Source: Palsa-504 sp963795795 | GTDB taxonomy: Bacteria > Actinomycetota > Actinomycetes > Streptosporangiales > Streptosporangiaceae | Assembly: GCA_963795795.1 (NCBI GenBank) | Contig: CAWCJS010000004.1 | Coordinates: forward strand, 124,001 to 188,000 | Reading direction: 5' to 3' | DNA: 64,000 nt | Part shown: positions 47,116 through 56,191 of the stretch, in pieces | How positions within the stretch are numbered: position 1 is the stretch's first letter | How the letters are laid out: every line of letters begins with the position of its first letter | Program-made: the position numbers and the translations under genes | Notes under the pieces: model-generated | What the model saw: only the letters and a program-made list of their open reading frames with translations | Databases searched by the model: none | Told to the model about the DNA's origin: nothing

Positions 47116-48048
47116 TCACCTCCCCCTGGCGTAGGCGAGGGCCAGCTCGACGGCCATCCGGGGCTTGGCGGGCTTGGATTGCGTGCTCAGCACGTCGTAG
47201 TGCTGCTTCCTGATCGCGGCGAGCGCGGCGCGCCCGCCCGCCAGGTAGCCCGCGACGGCCACGCGGGCGGCGCCGCGCAGCGTGCCGACCAGGGGCGCGC
47301 CCTCGTCGAGCAGCCGGGCGGCGCGGTCGACCTCGAAGCGCATGAGCTTTGTGACGTTGGGGCCTGCGGACGGCTGGGCCAGGTCCGCCTCGGTGACGGC
47401 GAACCGCGCCAGGTCCTCGGCGGGCAGGTAGATCCGGCCGAGGGAGAGGTCCTCGACGACGTCCTGCCAGTGTTCGGCCAATTGGAGCGCCGTGCAGATG
47501 CGGTCGGAGAGGGCGAGGCGTTCGGGGGTGGCGGCGCCGAAGATGTACAGGACGACCTGGCCGACCGGGTTGGCGGACAGCTCGCAGTACTGTTCCAGGT
47601 CGGCGAAGGTCTGGTAACGGGTGACCTGCTGATCCTGGCGGTTGGCCTGGATCAGGTCGCGCAGGGGTTGTGCGGGTACCTGGCACTCCCTGACCGTCTC
47701 GGCCATGGCTTGCATGACCGGCGAGCTCGCGGCGCCGCCCTCGTAGATGCGCGTGACGTCGGCGGCCAGCTCGTCGAGCAGGGCCAGGCGGAGGGTGGCG
47801 ACGTCATCGGTGCTGGTGCGGGCCTCGTCACCGAGGTCGTCGGTGAGGCGGGCGAAGAAGTAGAGGTTGGTCAGGTGGCGGCGGTAGCGCTGGGGTAGCA
47901 CCCGCAGGGCGACGGGAAAGTTCTCCCCCGAGGCGTTGGCCACTACCTCTTCGGCACGCGTAACTGACGGGCGGACGTGCTCGCGCACGCCGGTCCGCAC
48001 CGTGTCCCGACTTCCCCCTGCCACCCCGTCATTTTCCTGGTAATGCAT
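47116..48048 (-). CDS. hpnC: Hydroxysqualene synthase (HpnC)
   Basis: About 310 residues. FFARLTDDLGDEARTSTDDV and AEHWQDVVEDLSLGRIYLPA are the two Asp-rich motifs; the second has the HpnC-typical 'WQDV..D...GR.YLP'. Converts presqualene diphosphate to hydroxysqualene. First gene of the operon. The ATG at 48048 (MHYQENDGV) is preferred over a TTG four codons upstream; no clear Shine-Dalgarno is seen. An inverted repeat 16 bases upstream may regulate the operon. Confidence 0.92.
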   Translation of the reverse strand: MHYQENDGVAGGSRDTVRTGVREHVRPSVTRAEEVVANASGENFPVALRVLPQRYRRHLTNLYFFARLTDDLGDEARTSTDDVATLRLALLDELAADVTRIYEGGAASSPVMQAMAETVRECQVPAQPLRDLIQANRQDQQVTRYQTFADLEQYCELSANPVGQVVLYIFGAATPERLALSDRICTALQLAEHWQDVVEDLSLGRIYLPAEDLARFAVTEADLAQPSAGPNVTKLMRFEVDRAARLLDEGAPLVGTLRGAARVAVAGYLAGGRAALAAIRKQHYDVLSTQSKPAKPRMAVELALAYARGR

Positions 48049-48560
48049 TATCAATTGCAAACAATGACGCGTGCGTCATATGACAGCGATGTCGGTTAGC
48101 CGTCAGGTTAGGCCCCCGGTTAGGCTCCCGGTCAGGGCGCGTGGCGGGCTCCGCCGCGCCGAGATGTTCACTACCGTTCGTACGGGTTACGCTGCGGAAA
48201 AATAGTTTGCATCATCGAACAACCCTATGCTAGTTAATATGGCTGACATGATCGTCAGTTACCGCATAGTGGCACGGTAATACCATTGTTTGACCTGTGG
48301 TAGCGGTGGCGATCGCGGGCCGGGCGGTACGTGCGGCGGCGGCGGCACCGGGAACTCATCGCGGGAAAACAGGTGGCGACGTGTCCGGCACCTGACCTCG
48401 GCTGGGGATTCGAGCATATTCGTCCGGACTTCGTGCCCTGTTTACCCGGCGGTTCCCGGGTCGCGCTTAGCTCTTCCTCGCACGCTCACACTCAGGCGTC
48501 CCTGCTGCGGCATCATGAGCGGGACAGCCGCGCACCCGATGCTGGTGGAGGTACGTTGCC
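48049..48560. promoter_or_regulatory. Intergenic region with operon promoter and dyad
   Basis: Holds the divergent promoters of the hopanoid operon and the phosphoesterase-like gene. ATGACGC-GT-GCGTCAT (48064-48079) is a clean dyad directly upstream of hpnC. An AT-richer stretch (~48195-48300, GGAAAAATAGTTTGCATC) is a likely promoter zone. No gene is visible. Confidence 0.5.
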
Positions 48561-50778
48561 ATGGCCGTCGCCCGCCGCTTGATCCCGCGTTCCCCGCGCG
48601 CCTCGCGCGCCTCGCGCGCCCGCCTGGCGGCCTGGCCGCTCACGGCCGGGGCGGCGGGCGCCCTCGTGCTCGGCGTGTTCGCGGCGCCGCCCGCGGTGGC
48701 TGCAGGGCCCGCGGGAGGTGCTGCGCCTGCGGGGGCGGCGCAGCCGGCGCCGACGTCGTGCGTGCTCGGTAACGCGGCCGGGGCGATCTCGCACGTCATC
48801 TACATCCAGTTCGACAACGTGCACTACACGCGGGACAACCCGAACGTGCCGAGCGACCTGGAGCAGATGCCGAACCTGCTCAACTTCATCACCGGCAACG
48901 GGACGCTGATCCCCGATGAGCACACCCCGCTGATCGCCCACACCGCGGACGACATCGTGACTTCAGAGACCGGCCTGTACGGCAGCGATCAGGGCATGCC
49001 GATCGCGAACGAGTACAACTACTACACGCCGGGCGGGGCGACGGACACGGCGGGCTCGTTCGCGTACTGGACCGACCCGATCGTCGACTACAGCACCTCC
49101 ACCGGCGCGCCGGTCGGGGACGGCGACTACACGCTGGTCAACGCCCAGGGCAAGAACGCCCCCGCGCCGTGGGCGCCCTACACGCGGGGCGGGTGCAACT
49201 TCGGCTCGGTCGCCGCCGCCGACACCGAGCTGGAGAACCTCACGCCGGATGTGCCCGACGTCTTCGGCGCCAAGTCCTGGGAGGCCAAGGAGGCCGAGAA
49301 CCCCAAGCTGGCTAACAAGGCCACGGCCGACTTCATGGGGCTGTCGGTGCACTGCGCGCTCAACTCCCCCGTCTGTGCCCACGGGGTCCCCGACCTGCTG
49401 CCCGACGAGCCAGGCGGGTACGCGGGGTACCGCGCGCTGTTCGGGAGCAGGTTCATCCAGCCGGTGATCAGCCCCTCGGGTCCGGTGCGCAACCTGGACG
49501 GCCAGGTCATCACCGACACCAGCGGCGACGTGGGCTTCCCCGGCTACAACGGCCTCGACGGCGCCAACGGGCTCGCCTACACGCTGTACATGCAGACGCA
49601 CGGGATCCCGGTCACCTTCACGTACCTGACCGACCTGCACGACAACTACGTCACCGGGGCCGGGATGGGCCCGGGCACGCCCACCTACGAGAGCCAGCTC
49701 CGCTCGGAGAACGCGGCGTTCGGGACGTTCTTCAAGGACCTCGCCGCGGCCGGGATCACCAAGGCCAACACGTTGTTCGTGATCACCGCCGACGAGGGCG
49801 ACCATTTCGTCGGCTCCGCCCCGACGCCCGCCGACTGCAACGGGGTCACGATCCCCTGCTCCTACGGCAAGGTCGGCGAGGTGGACGGCAACCTGACCGG
49901 GATGCTGGGCGCCAAGGGCGTCAGCACGGCGTTTGACGTGGCGGCCGACTCCGCGCCCGTCGTCTACGTGCACGGGCAGCCGTCCGCGACCGCTGCCGAC
50001 GTCCGGACGATGGAGCGCACGGCGGCCGGGCTCACCGCGGACGACCTGGCCACGGGGCGGACGGTCAAGCTGACCCATTACCTGGCCGACCCGGTGGAGA
50101 TGGGCCTGCTGCACATGATCACCGGCGACCCGAAGCGCACCGCCACGTTCACGCTGTTCGCCAACCCGGACTTCTGGCTGAGCAGCGGGTCCGCCAGCTG
50201 CGGAAGCTCGTGCGTCAGCCAGCCGAGCGGGCAGGACGCGTGGAACCACGGCGACGTGTCGCCCCAGATCAACACGACCTGGCTGGGGCTGGTCGGGCCC
50301 GGCGTGGCGGACGCGGGGGTCGACGGCGGGATCTGGTCCGACCACACCGACATCCAGCCGACGATGATGGCGCTGACCGGCCTCTCCGACGACTACACCC
50401 CGGACGGCGTGGTGCTCGCCGACGTCATCGATCCGATGGCCCTGCCGCCGGCCATGACGGTCAACTACCCGGGGCTGACCCGGCTCAGCCAGGTGTACAC
50501 CCAGCTCGAGGCGGCCGTCGGCGAGTTCGGGCTGGACACCCTCGACCGCCTCGACCCGGGCGCTGGCCAGCAACTCCCCCGGCGACGCCACCTACACCAG
50601 CATCGAGGGCGACCTGACCCAGCTCGGCGCCGCGCGCGACGGCCTGGTCGCGGAGATGCAGGGGGTCCTGATGGGCGCGGAGTTCGGCGGGCAGTCGGCG
50701 GGCTCGGGGACGCTGGCTGGGCTGATCGGGGCGGGCAACGCCCTGCTGGCCCAGGCCGGCGCCCTCGCGGCCGGGTAG
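48561..50778 (+). CDS. Secreted alkaline-phosphatase-superfamily phosphoesterase-like protein (one frameshift)
   Basis: About 738 residues. ATG follows GGTGGAGG. Signal peptide (WPLTAGAAGALVLGVFAAPP). FDNVHYTRDNPNVPSDLEQM, ITADEGDHFVG, NHGDVSPQINTTWLGLVGPG and WSDHTDIQPTMMALTGLSDD give the Asp/His metal ligands expected of sulfatase/alkaline-phosphatase-fold enzymes. Near 50555 the frame slips by one base; corrected, the protein continues ALASNSPGDATYTSIEGDLT to the TAG at 50776. The substrate is unknown; phosphate release from organic esters would suit the nearby phosphate uptake genes. Confidence 0.75.
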
Positions 50779-50812
50779 GCGCGGGGCCGGGTAGGCGCGC
50801 TTTCGCAGCCGG

Positions 50813-51940
50813 TTAGGTCCGCCAGAGGAGGACCAGGGCGCAGTCGTCGGAGCTGCCGATGACTTGCTGCATGGTGGTGACCAGGACCGGGGCGCCGGTC
50901 TTGAAGCTGCTGGTGAGCATCTCGTCGGCTTCGGCGAGCAGGCGGTCGGTGCCCACGTCGATGTCCCGGCCGGGGGCTTCGATCAGCCCGTCGGTATAGA
51001 GCATCAGCGCGTCGCCGCGCTGCAGGACGCCGCGCTCCTGCTCGGTCGCGGCACCGCGCAGGTCGGGGACCACGCCCAGGACGATCCCGTGCGCCTTGGT
51101 CAGGCGCCACCGGCTCGCCGCCGCTTCGTAGTGCGCGGCGGGCGGATGCCCGGCCGAGGAGAGCACGTATTCGCCCGACGTCAGGTCCAGCGCGACGTGG
51201 ACGGCGGTGACGAAACCTTCGGTGGCGGACCCGCGGCGCATGTACGCGTTGCAGGCGGGCAGGAACTCCTCCCGCGGAACCGACCCCAGCAGGCCGCCGA
51301 AGGCGCCGGACAGCAGCAGAGCCCTGGTCCCGGCGTCGATGCCCTTGCCGGATACGTCGACGAGGGCCACCTCCAGGGTCTTGCCGTCGCAGGCAGACAC
51401 CACGAAGTCGCCGCCGAACGACGAGCCGCCGGCCGGCCGCAGGACCACCGCGGAGCCCCACCCCTCGCCCAGCTCGGGCAGCTTCCCCTGGGCCCGGAGC
51501 CGGTCCCGGAGCTCGACCAGCATCTGGTCGCCGCGCAGGCCCTGAAGGCCGAGCTTCTCCCTGGTCCGGGCGGAGACGTCCGCGAACGCGGCGGTCAGCA
51601 CGATGGTGGCGATGATCCCGGCCCCGGCCTTATCCTCCACGATGTCGTAGATCAGGGCGGCTCCGGCGAAGGCGAAGAAGATGCGCAGGGCCCGCGGCCA
51701 CAGCAGCAGGCCGCCCCCGAGGATCGGCAAGATCATCACGCCGGGCGAGAACCACCACACGGACACGTGCACGGCCGCCACGCCGATCGCGATGACCAGC
51801 CCGGAGAGCACGAACGCGAGGCGCCGGTTCCTGGTGATGAACTGCTTGGTCAGCTGCGAGCGCAGGGTCCGCAGGGCCTTCCTGGCCCGGCGCCGGCGGG
51901 ATCCGGCGGACAGGGAAGAAGGCTGCGGAGCGGAAACCAT
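50813..51940 (-). CDS. Membrane PP2C-type (SpoIIE) serine phosphatase
   Basis: 375 residues. Three or four N-terminal spans (FVLSGLVIAIGVAAVHVSVW; VMILPILGGGLLLWPRAL), a linker helix, then the PP2C core: SFGGDFVVSACDGKTLEVAL, LVDVSGKGIDAGTRALLLSG, LSSAGHPPAAHYEAA, MLYTDGLIEAPGRDIDVG and SSDDCALVLLW with metal-binding Asp residues in place. Such proteins dephosphorylate anti-sigma-factor antagonists in stress or development signalling. No partner anti-sigma gene is adjacent. Confidence 0.88.
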   Translation of the reverse strand: MVSAPQPSSLSAGSRRRRARKALRTLRSQLTKQFITRNRRLAFVLSGLVIAIGVAAVHVSVWWFSPGVMILPILGGGLLLWPRALRIFFAFAGAALIYDIVEDKAGAGIIATIVLTAAFADVSARTREKLGLQGLRGDQMLVELRDRLRAQGKLPELGEGWGSAVVLRPAGGSSFGGDFVVSACDGKTLEVALVDVSGKGIDAGTRALLLSGAFGGLLGSVPREEFLPACNAYMRRGSATEGFVTAVHVALDLTSGEYVLSSAGHPPAAHYEAAASRWRLTKAHGIVLGVVPDLRGAATEQERGVLQRGDALMLYTDGLIEAPGRDIDVGTDRLLAEADEMLTSSFKTGAPVLVTTMQQVIGSSDDCALVLLWRT

Positions 51941-52022
51941 GATGCGGGCACTGTAGTCGATCCCGGGCAGGGTCGGCTAAACCGCTCGCGTCACCGGGCG
52001 GGCCGCGGGTACGAAGGGTGGC

Positions 52023-53291
52023 ATGACGAACTCGGCATCAGGCAGCCACCCCCCGTATCCGATCCGGCCGGTTACCCCCGAGGAGTTCGACAATTTCTAC
52101 CGGGTAGCCATGCACGCCTTCCACGGCTCGCCGCTGCCTGAGGCCGAGCGGGAGCTGGCCCTCGGCTCGCTGGAGGTCGACCGGAGCCTCGCGGTCTTCG
52201 ACGGCCAGGAACTGGTTGGTACCGCGGCCGTCTACACCTACCAGCTGAGCGTGCCGGGGCAGCGGACACTGCCGACGGCGGGGGTGACGTGGGTATCGGT
52301 GCTCCCCTCGCACCGGCGGCGCGGCGTGCTGAGCAGCATGATGCGCCGGCAACTGGACGACGTGCGCGACCGCGGCGAGCCCCTCGCGGTGCTGTGGGCA
52401 TCCGAGTCCGTGATCTACCCCAGGTACGGGTACGGCCGCTCGATGTGGCACACCGACTTCACCCTGCACCGGGGCGAGGGCGGGCTGGCTGCGACCGCGG
52501 CCAGCGACGAGTCGATCCGGCTGCGGATCACCGAGCCGGAGGCCGCGCTGCCCGCCCTGGCCAAGGTGTACGAGACCGTGCTCCCGTCCCGCCCCGGATT
52601 CATCGCGCGGAACGAGACGTGGTGGCGGCTGGCGATCCACGACCCGGCCGACTCGCGGCGCGGCGCGAGCCCGCTGCACTGCCTGCTGGCCGAGGATGAG
52701 ATCGGGCCGCGCGGCTACGCGCTGTACTCGGGGCAGAGCGTCTGGGATGAGGTCTCGCTGCCCGGCGGCGTGCTCAGGGTGCGCGAGATGATCGCCACCG
52801 ATCCGGCGGCCGGCGCCGCGCTCTGGGCCGACCTGCTCAGCCGGGACCTGACCGCCGACTTCCACGTGTACAAGCGTCCCGTCGACGACCCGCTGCTCTT
52901 CCAGCTGGCCGACCCGAGGCGGGCGCGGCCGCTGCTGAAGGACGCGCTGTGGACGAGGATCATCGACGTTCCCGCGGCCCTGGCCGGGCGCGGTTACTCA
53001 GCCCCCGTGGACGTGGTGATCGAGGTGCGGGACGGCATCATCCCGGCGAACGCCGGGCGCTGGCACCTCGCGGCCGCGGGCGTGGCGGCCACCGCCTCGT
53101 GCGTGCCGACCACTGCCGCGGCCGACGTGGCGCTCGACATCACCGAGCTCGGCGCCGCCTACCTCGGCGGCACCACGCTCGGCGCGATGGCCGCGGCGGG
53201 GCTAGTCACCGAGCTGCGCCCCGGAGCCGTCCGGGAGCTGTCCGCCGCCATGTCCTGGGACCTCGCCCCCTGGTGCCCGGTCAGCTTCTAG
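52023..53291 (+). CDS. Eis-like GNAT N-acetyltransferase
   Basis: 422 residues with the Eis layout: N-terminal GNAT (GVTWVSVLPSHRRRGVLSSM with the acetyl-CoA R/Q-x-x-G-x-G/A loop), a second GNAT-like domain, and an SCP2-type C-terminal domain (ITELGAAYLGGTTLGAMAAA). ESVIYPRYGYGRSMWH carries the Tyr that acts as general acid in mycobacterial Eis. It ends WCPVSF; in Eis the C-terminal carboxylate sits in the active site. Substrate could be an aminoglycoside or protein amine. Confidence 0.88.
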   Translation: MTNSASGSHPPYPIRPVTPEEFDNFYRVAMHAFHGSPLPEAERELALGSLEVDRSLAVFDGQELVGTAAVYTYQLSVPGQRTLPTAGVTWVSVLPSHRRRGVLSSMMRRQLDDVRDRGEPLAVLWASESVIYPRYGYGRSMWHTDFTLHRGEGGLAATAASDESIRLRITEPEAALPALAKVYETVLPSRPGFIARNETWWRLAIHDPADSRRGASPLHCLLAEDEIGPRGYALYSGQSVWDEVSLPGGVLRVREMIATDPAAGAALWADLLSRDLTADFHVYKRPVDDPLLFQLADPRRARPLLKDALWTRIIDVPAALAGRGYSAPVDVVIEVRDGIIPANAGRWHLAAAGVAATASCVPTTAAADVALDITELGAAYLGGTTLGAMAAAGLVTELRPGAVRELSAAMSWDLAPWCPVSF

Positions 53292-54015
53292 GACGTCGCG
53301 CATCGCGCGCAGCGGGGAGAAGAACACCCACCACCCGGCCGCCCAGCTGCCCGCGAACGCGATCCACAGCGTGGCGCGCACGCCCAGCAGGGTGCCGAAC
53401 GCGCCGCCGAGCACGCCTCCGAGCGGGAGCGTGCCCCAGACGACCCAGCGGACGGCCGCGTTCATCCGCCCGAGCAGCTGCGGCGGGCAGATCGCCTGCC
53501 GGTAGCTGACCTGCGTCACGTTGTAGACCACGGCGCTGAAGGAGAACGCCGCGAAGCCGACCGGGAACAGCGCGAGCCGCCAGCCCGGCGCGGCCAGCGG
53601 GATGATGAGCTGCGGGAGGCCGAGGACGAGCATCGAGAACCAGATGATGCGCGCCGACCCGATGAGCCGGGTCAGCCGGCCCGACAGGATCCCGCCGGCG
53701 ACGCCGCCGAGGCTGCCCGCGGCGATCAGCAGCCCGGTTTCGGCGGGCCTGACGTGCAGGATCCGGACCAGGAAGATGATCTCCAGGGCGGCGGCCATGG
53801 CGCCGAACAGGTTGGCGGTGCCCGTGCACGCCGCGATGCTGCGCAGGATCGGGTGCCTGAGCACGAACTTCAGGCCCTCGAGGACCTCGGCCCGCAGCGT
53901 CTGGCGGGGGGCCGGGGGCGGCGGCTCCTCGCGGGCCCGGATGGCCAGCAGGGACGCCACCGAGACGGCGCAGGTGATCGCATTCGCGGTCATGGCCCCG
54001 GCCGCGCCGACCACA
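53202..54015 (-). pseudogene. MFS transporter, C-terminal part only (cut by junction)
   Basis: About 270 residues covering the last ~7 spans of a MefA/EntS-like exporter: AGSLGGVAGGILSGRLTRLI, FSAVVYNVTQVSYRQAICPP, QLLGRMNAAVRWVVWGTLPL. The family's first ~150 residues are absent. The frame meets VGAAGAMTANAITCAVSVAS, normally internal, exactly where acidobacterial sequence starts (54016). The 3' end overlaps the convergent Eis-like gene by ~90 bases. The N-terminus was lost at the join, not by ordinary mutation. Confidence 0.8.
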
Positions 54016-54018
54016 ATC
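54008..54018. other. Actinobacterial/acidobacterial sequence junction
   Basis: On the minus strand CGKQFAYD, the end of an acidobacterial zinc-type protein fragment, is immediately followed by codons from inside the MFS gene. GC content and gene style change here and do not change back. There is no repeat, integrase gene or tRNA at the point, which favours a chimeric assembly join. Confidence 0.8.
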
Positions 54019-54159
54019 GTAAGCGAACTGCTTTCCGCAGTCGAGGCATACGATATAGGTCTCCTCGCTCGGCACGCCCGGTTTGCTGACCGGAGTGATT
54101 GGGCGAGTCAAGCGTCGGTGGGAGCAACCGAAGAGGCTATCAAAGATTGAACCGATCAT
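54016..54159 (-). pseudogene. Small Cys/His (zinc-type) acidobacterial protein, truncated by junction
   Basis: 48 residues from ATG 54159: MIGSIFDSLFGCSHRRLTRP, then ETYIVCLDCGKQFAYD. The C-x-H ... C-x-x-C arrangement (Cys12, His14, Cys38, Cys41) suggests a zinc ribbon. I recognise the 'CSHRRLTRPITP ... VCLDCGKQFAYD' pattern as a small family common in Acidobacteriota. The remaining C-terminus is replaced by actinobacterial sequence. Function unknown. Confidence 0.6.
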
Positions 54160-54344
54160 TCACGTTTCTCGATTAATTGTTTCAAAAACCAAAGCACTCC
54201 GGTGCCTTTAGCCCGTCGAACCCCTGGACAAGTACGAAACCAGGGTGAGCGTATGTGTCAGCCCTGGCAAGCGCAGTTCGCAGCCAACAACCTTCCCAAG
54301 GCCACACCCTTCCGGCACTCTTTGATGGTCCTCGACTCCGTTCG

Positions 54345-54425
54345 AAACCCCGAATTTGAAAAAGTAATGGAAGGATGGGCCGTCAACCGGGACCTATTCG
54401 TCTTTCTGATCGAGTAAACTGAGCT
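54345..54425 (+). repeat. Intergenic repeat copy A
   Basis: Begins AAACCCCGAATTTGAAAAAG, contains GGATGGGCCGTCAACCGGGA and ends TGATCGAGTAAACTGAGC. Closely matches copy C (61847-61927) and more weakly copy B (58756-58826). It occupies the 310-bp gap 54160-54469; a weak open frame there (54202-54417) ends in the repeat and I do not support it as a gene. Confidence 0.7.
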
Positions 54426-54469
54426 AAATCGGAACAAGAGCCGTTTCTGACCGAAAGGAGAGAGCAAAA

Positions 54470-54640
54470 ATGAAAAGAGTTCTCCGCATGACATTCGCGG
54501 CAGTCGCCATGGTTGCCGGCGCGCTCGCGGCTGACAATACGCTCGGCACCTGGAAGTACAACGCTGCAAAATCGAAACCCGCTCTGGGAGTGTCGCCGAT
54601 TACAAACCTTACCATCACGCGGGAGGCCGCCGACGGTGGG
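54470..54640 (+). pseudogene. Small secreted protein, 5' half, interrupted by insertion
   Basis: MKRVLRMTFAAVAMVAGALA is a signal peptide; the mature part begins ADNTLGTWKYNAAKSKPALG, a pattern typical of acidobacterial 'LGTWKLN..KSK' secreted proteins. The frame is cut at 54640 by the mobile element. Removing 54641-58376 joins ADGG to V-RQSGKGERADGPK in frame, restoring a ~160-residue protein. Confidence 0.82.
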
Positions 54641-54666
54641 GTAGTGCGCTAAAAGTGTGTCCCTAG
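54641..54666 (+). repeat. Left terminal inverted repeat
   Basis: GTAGTGCGCTAA, then AA, then GTGTGTCCCTAG. Differs from the inverse of the right end only in the central two bases (AA versus TT). The terminal TAG complement supplies the stop codon of the DUF3800 gene. Confidence 0.88.
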
Positions 54667-55604
54667 GGTGTCCCTGTAGAAGTCGGAGCGGCCAGCAAGA
54701 CCAGCGGCTTCGATGGGCGGTGGCCTTTGCAAATGTCGCATCCGCACGTGGCCACAGTGAAGTGACGGACGCCGACCACTGTATTTCCTCGCCGATCGGC
54801 TCTGGGAAAGATCCGAGTGAAGAGATCAGTTTCTCCGTTCTCTAAGTATCTACGCAGCGCATACCCGCACAGATCTGCGATCTGAACCAAACTTGTGAGA
54901 CTGCTGTCCACGAAAAGAGGTGTTTCGATTAATCTGTGTATTCGTGTCCAAAGAGTGCCTTGCCTATGGAAGCGCCGCATCAATCTGGTATGTTTGCTAG
55001 CGACTGTTTCATTGTTGTCGTGAACTAGCAAACCATAAGCTTTTTGACCTGGATCTTCAGTATTGGCTAGGTATTGCTCGAACCGAGAAACCAATTGTTC
55101 GAATGCTTGTTCATCGATACTACACCGTGACCAAGCTGGATTGAAATGGAGCTTGTTAATGCACTCAGCGAAGAGTCTTGCATAACCCCACGACGAGACT
55201 CGCTGAGCTATTTCGCGCACAATTTCCAGTCTTTCATCAAAGGTCAAATGTATGTACGCATTCGTATGCCGGTAATTTTTCTTCTGTTGGTGGTACGCCT
55301 TGTTTTGTCCCGTTTTTTGTAAGTGCAGTAGGTGCGCATTCCGCTCACGCTCGACTGCCGTCCGACGATCAGTCCAATTGAGTTTGTCGAAATTTGGAAT
55401 CCGTGATTGCTCAAGGTACTTGCGCAGCATCCAAGCAGTGTGCAACTCAGCGCCCCCGAGCCCGTGGCTGTCGAAGACCGACGAAATGTCTCGGTCGGCA
55501 TTCTTCCAATGCCAGATCGGAATAGAGATTCCCGCCAAGATGAAATGGGAAGTGTTTCCAGGCACATCAGGAGTGCCGGATTCGTCAACGTAACAGAGAT
55601 ACAT
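54663..55604 (-). CDS. DUF3800-domain protein
   Basis: 313 residues. MYLCYVDESGTPDVPGNTSH is the DUF3800 opening with a conserved Asp-Glu pair; ELHTAWMLRKYL, LFAECINKLHFNPAW and LIETPLFVDSSLTSLVQIAD are further conserved points, the last with the terminal Asp expected of an RNase-H-like active site. DUF3800 proteins are widespread on mobile elements and next to defence genes; their biochemical role is unclear to me. The ATG at 55604 follows GGAAG. Cargo of the IS1-type element, transcribed toward its left end; base composition is lower in GC than flanking DNA. Confidence 0.8.
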   Translation of the reverse strand: MYLCYVDESGTPDVPGNTSHFILAGISIPIWHWKNADRDISSVFDSHGLGGAELHTAWMLRKYLEQSRIPNFDKLNWTDRRTAVERERNAHLLHLQKTGQNKAYHQQKKNYRHTNAYIHLTFDERLEIVREIAQRVSSWGYARLFAECINKLHFNPAWSRCSIDEQAFEQLVSRFEQYLANTEDPGQKAYGLLVHDNNETVASKHTRLMRRFHRQGTLWTRIHRLIETPLFVDSSLTSLVQIADLCGYALRRYLENGETDLFTRIFPRADRRGNTVVGVRHFTVATCGCDICKGHRPSKPLVLLAAPTSTGTP

Positions 55605-55809
55605 ATCGTGTTACACTTCCCGAAGAAGCATAACACCATTCGCGGCGGGAAGCGACTGGGCTTTTGCGGTCTTGGACCGCAAGTTGAGACGCTTGGCGAC
55701 TCATCCCAGACGCAATTATAGGCTACAGTAGACAGCTATAGTTGTCAAGGTCCAAAAGTACCACAAGATATAGTGGTTCCTGGCACCTTACCGTTTCCCT
55801 CCCCAGGAT

Positions 55810-55983
55810 CTAAGCCGGTTTCGCTCTTGCCCAGCGGGCCTGAACGGCCCTTCGTGCCGCTTCACTCCGCTGCTCTGGCGTCATACGTTCGGCGCGGGCC
55901 GTACCACCCTTTTTTCCACCTTTCGCGCCCTGCTTCTTGAAAAACTCCAGGACTTCTGCTGGTAGCTTACTTCTTCTCGACAT
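55810..55983 (-). CDS. Small basic KGG-type protein
   Basis: 57 residues: MSRRSKLPAEVLEFFKKQGA, then KGGKKGGTARAERMTPEQRS and EAARRAVQARWARAKPA. The lysine-glycine run followed by a 'MTPEQRSEAARRAVQARW' helix is seen in many small bacterial proteins of unknown function, likely nucleic-acid binding. Divergent from the transposase across an inverted repeat, so it could be an autoregulator of the element. Between it and the DUF3800 start (55605-55809) nothing else is seen. Confidence 0.7.
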   Translation of the reverse strand: MSRRSKLPAEVLEFFKKQGAKGGKKGGTARAERMTPEQRSEAARRAVQARWARAKPA

Positions 55984-55992
55984 GATTCCATG

Positions 55993-56060
55993 ATACGTTA
56001 CCCCGTCTTGAATTGCAAGTGGCTTTTCTGATTGACATTCATTAGGGGGTAACGTATACT
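55993..56060 (+). promoter_or_regulatory. Promoter overlapped by a perfect inverted repeat
   Basis: TTGACA (56032-56037) and TATACT (56055-56060) are separated by 17 bases, a near-ideal sigma-70 promoter reading toward the transposase. ATACGTTACCCC (55993-56004) and GGGGTAACGTAT (56046-56057) are perfect inverse copies; the right arm covers the -10. A repressor bridging both arms would shut the promoter. Confidence 0.75.
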
Positions 56061-56066
56061 AGAAGT

Positions 56067-56114
56067 ATGAAGAAAAAAGCCCCGATCAGTGCTGAAACAC
56101 CGACCGGGGCCTAA
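56067..56114 (+). CDS. 15-residue leader peptide with overlapping hairpin
   Basis: ATG at 56067 shortly after the promoter gives MKKKAPISAETPTGA and a TAA at 56112-56114. GCCCCG (56079-56084) pairs with CGGGGC (56105-56110), extended by CCCCGATC/GACCGGGG with one mismatch, inside the reading frame. The layout recalls attenuator leaders: translation of the peptide would disrupt the hairpin. It precedes the transposase start by 78 bases. Confidence 0.45.
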   Translation: MKKKAPISAETPTGA

Positions 56115-56191
56115 TCCAGCACAGCCGAAGCCGTACAGACTCGCAATCTCATTATCCGGCTTTTGGCTGTGAACTCAAGAGGAGAATCACA

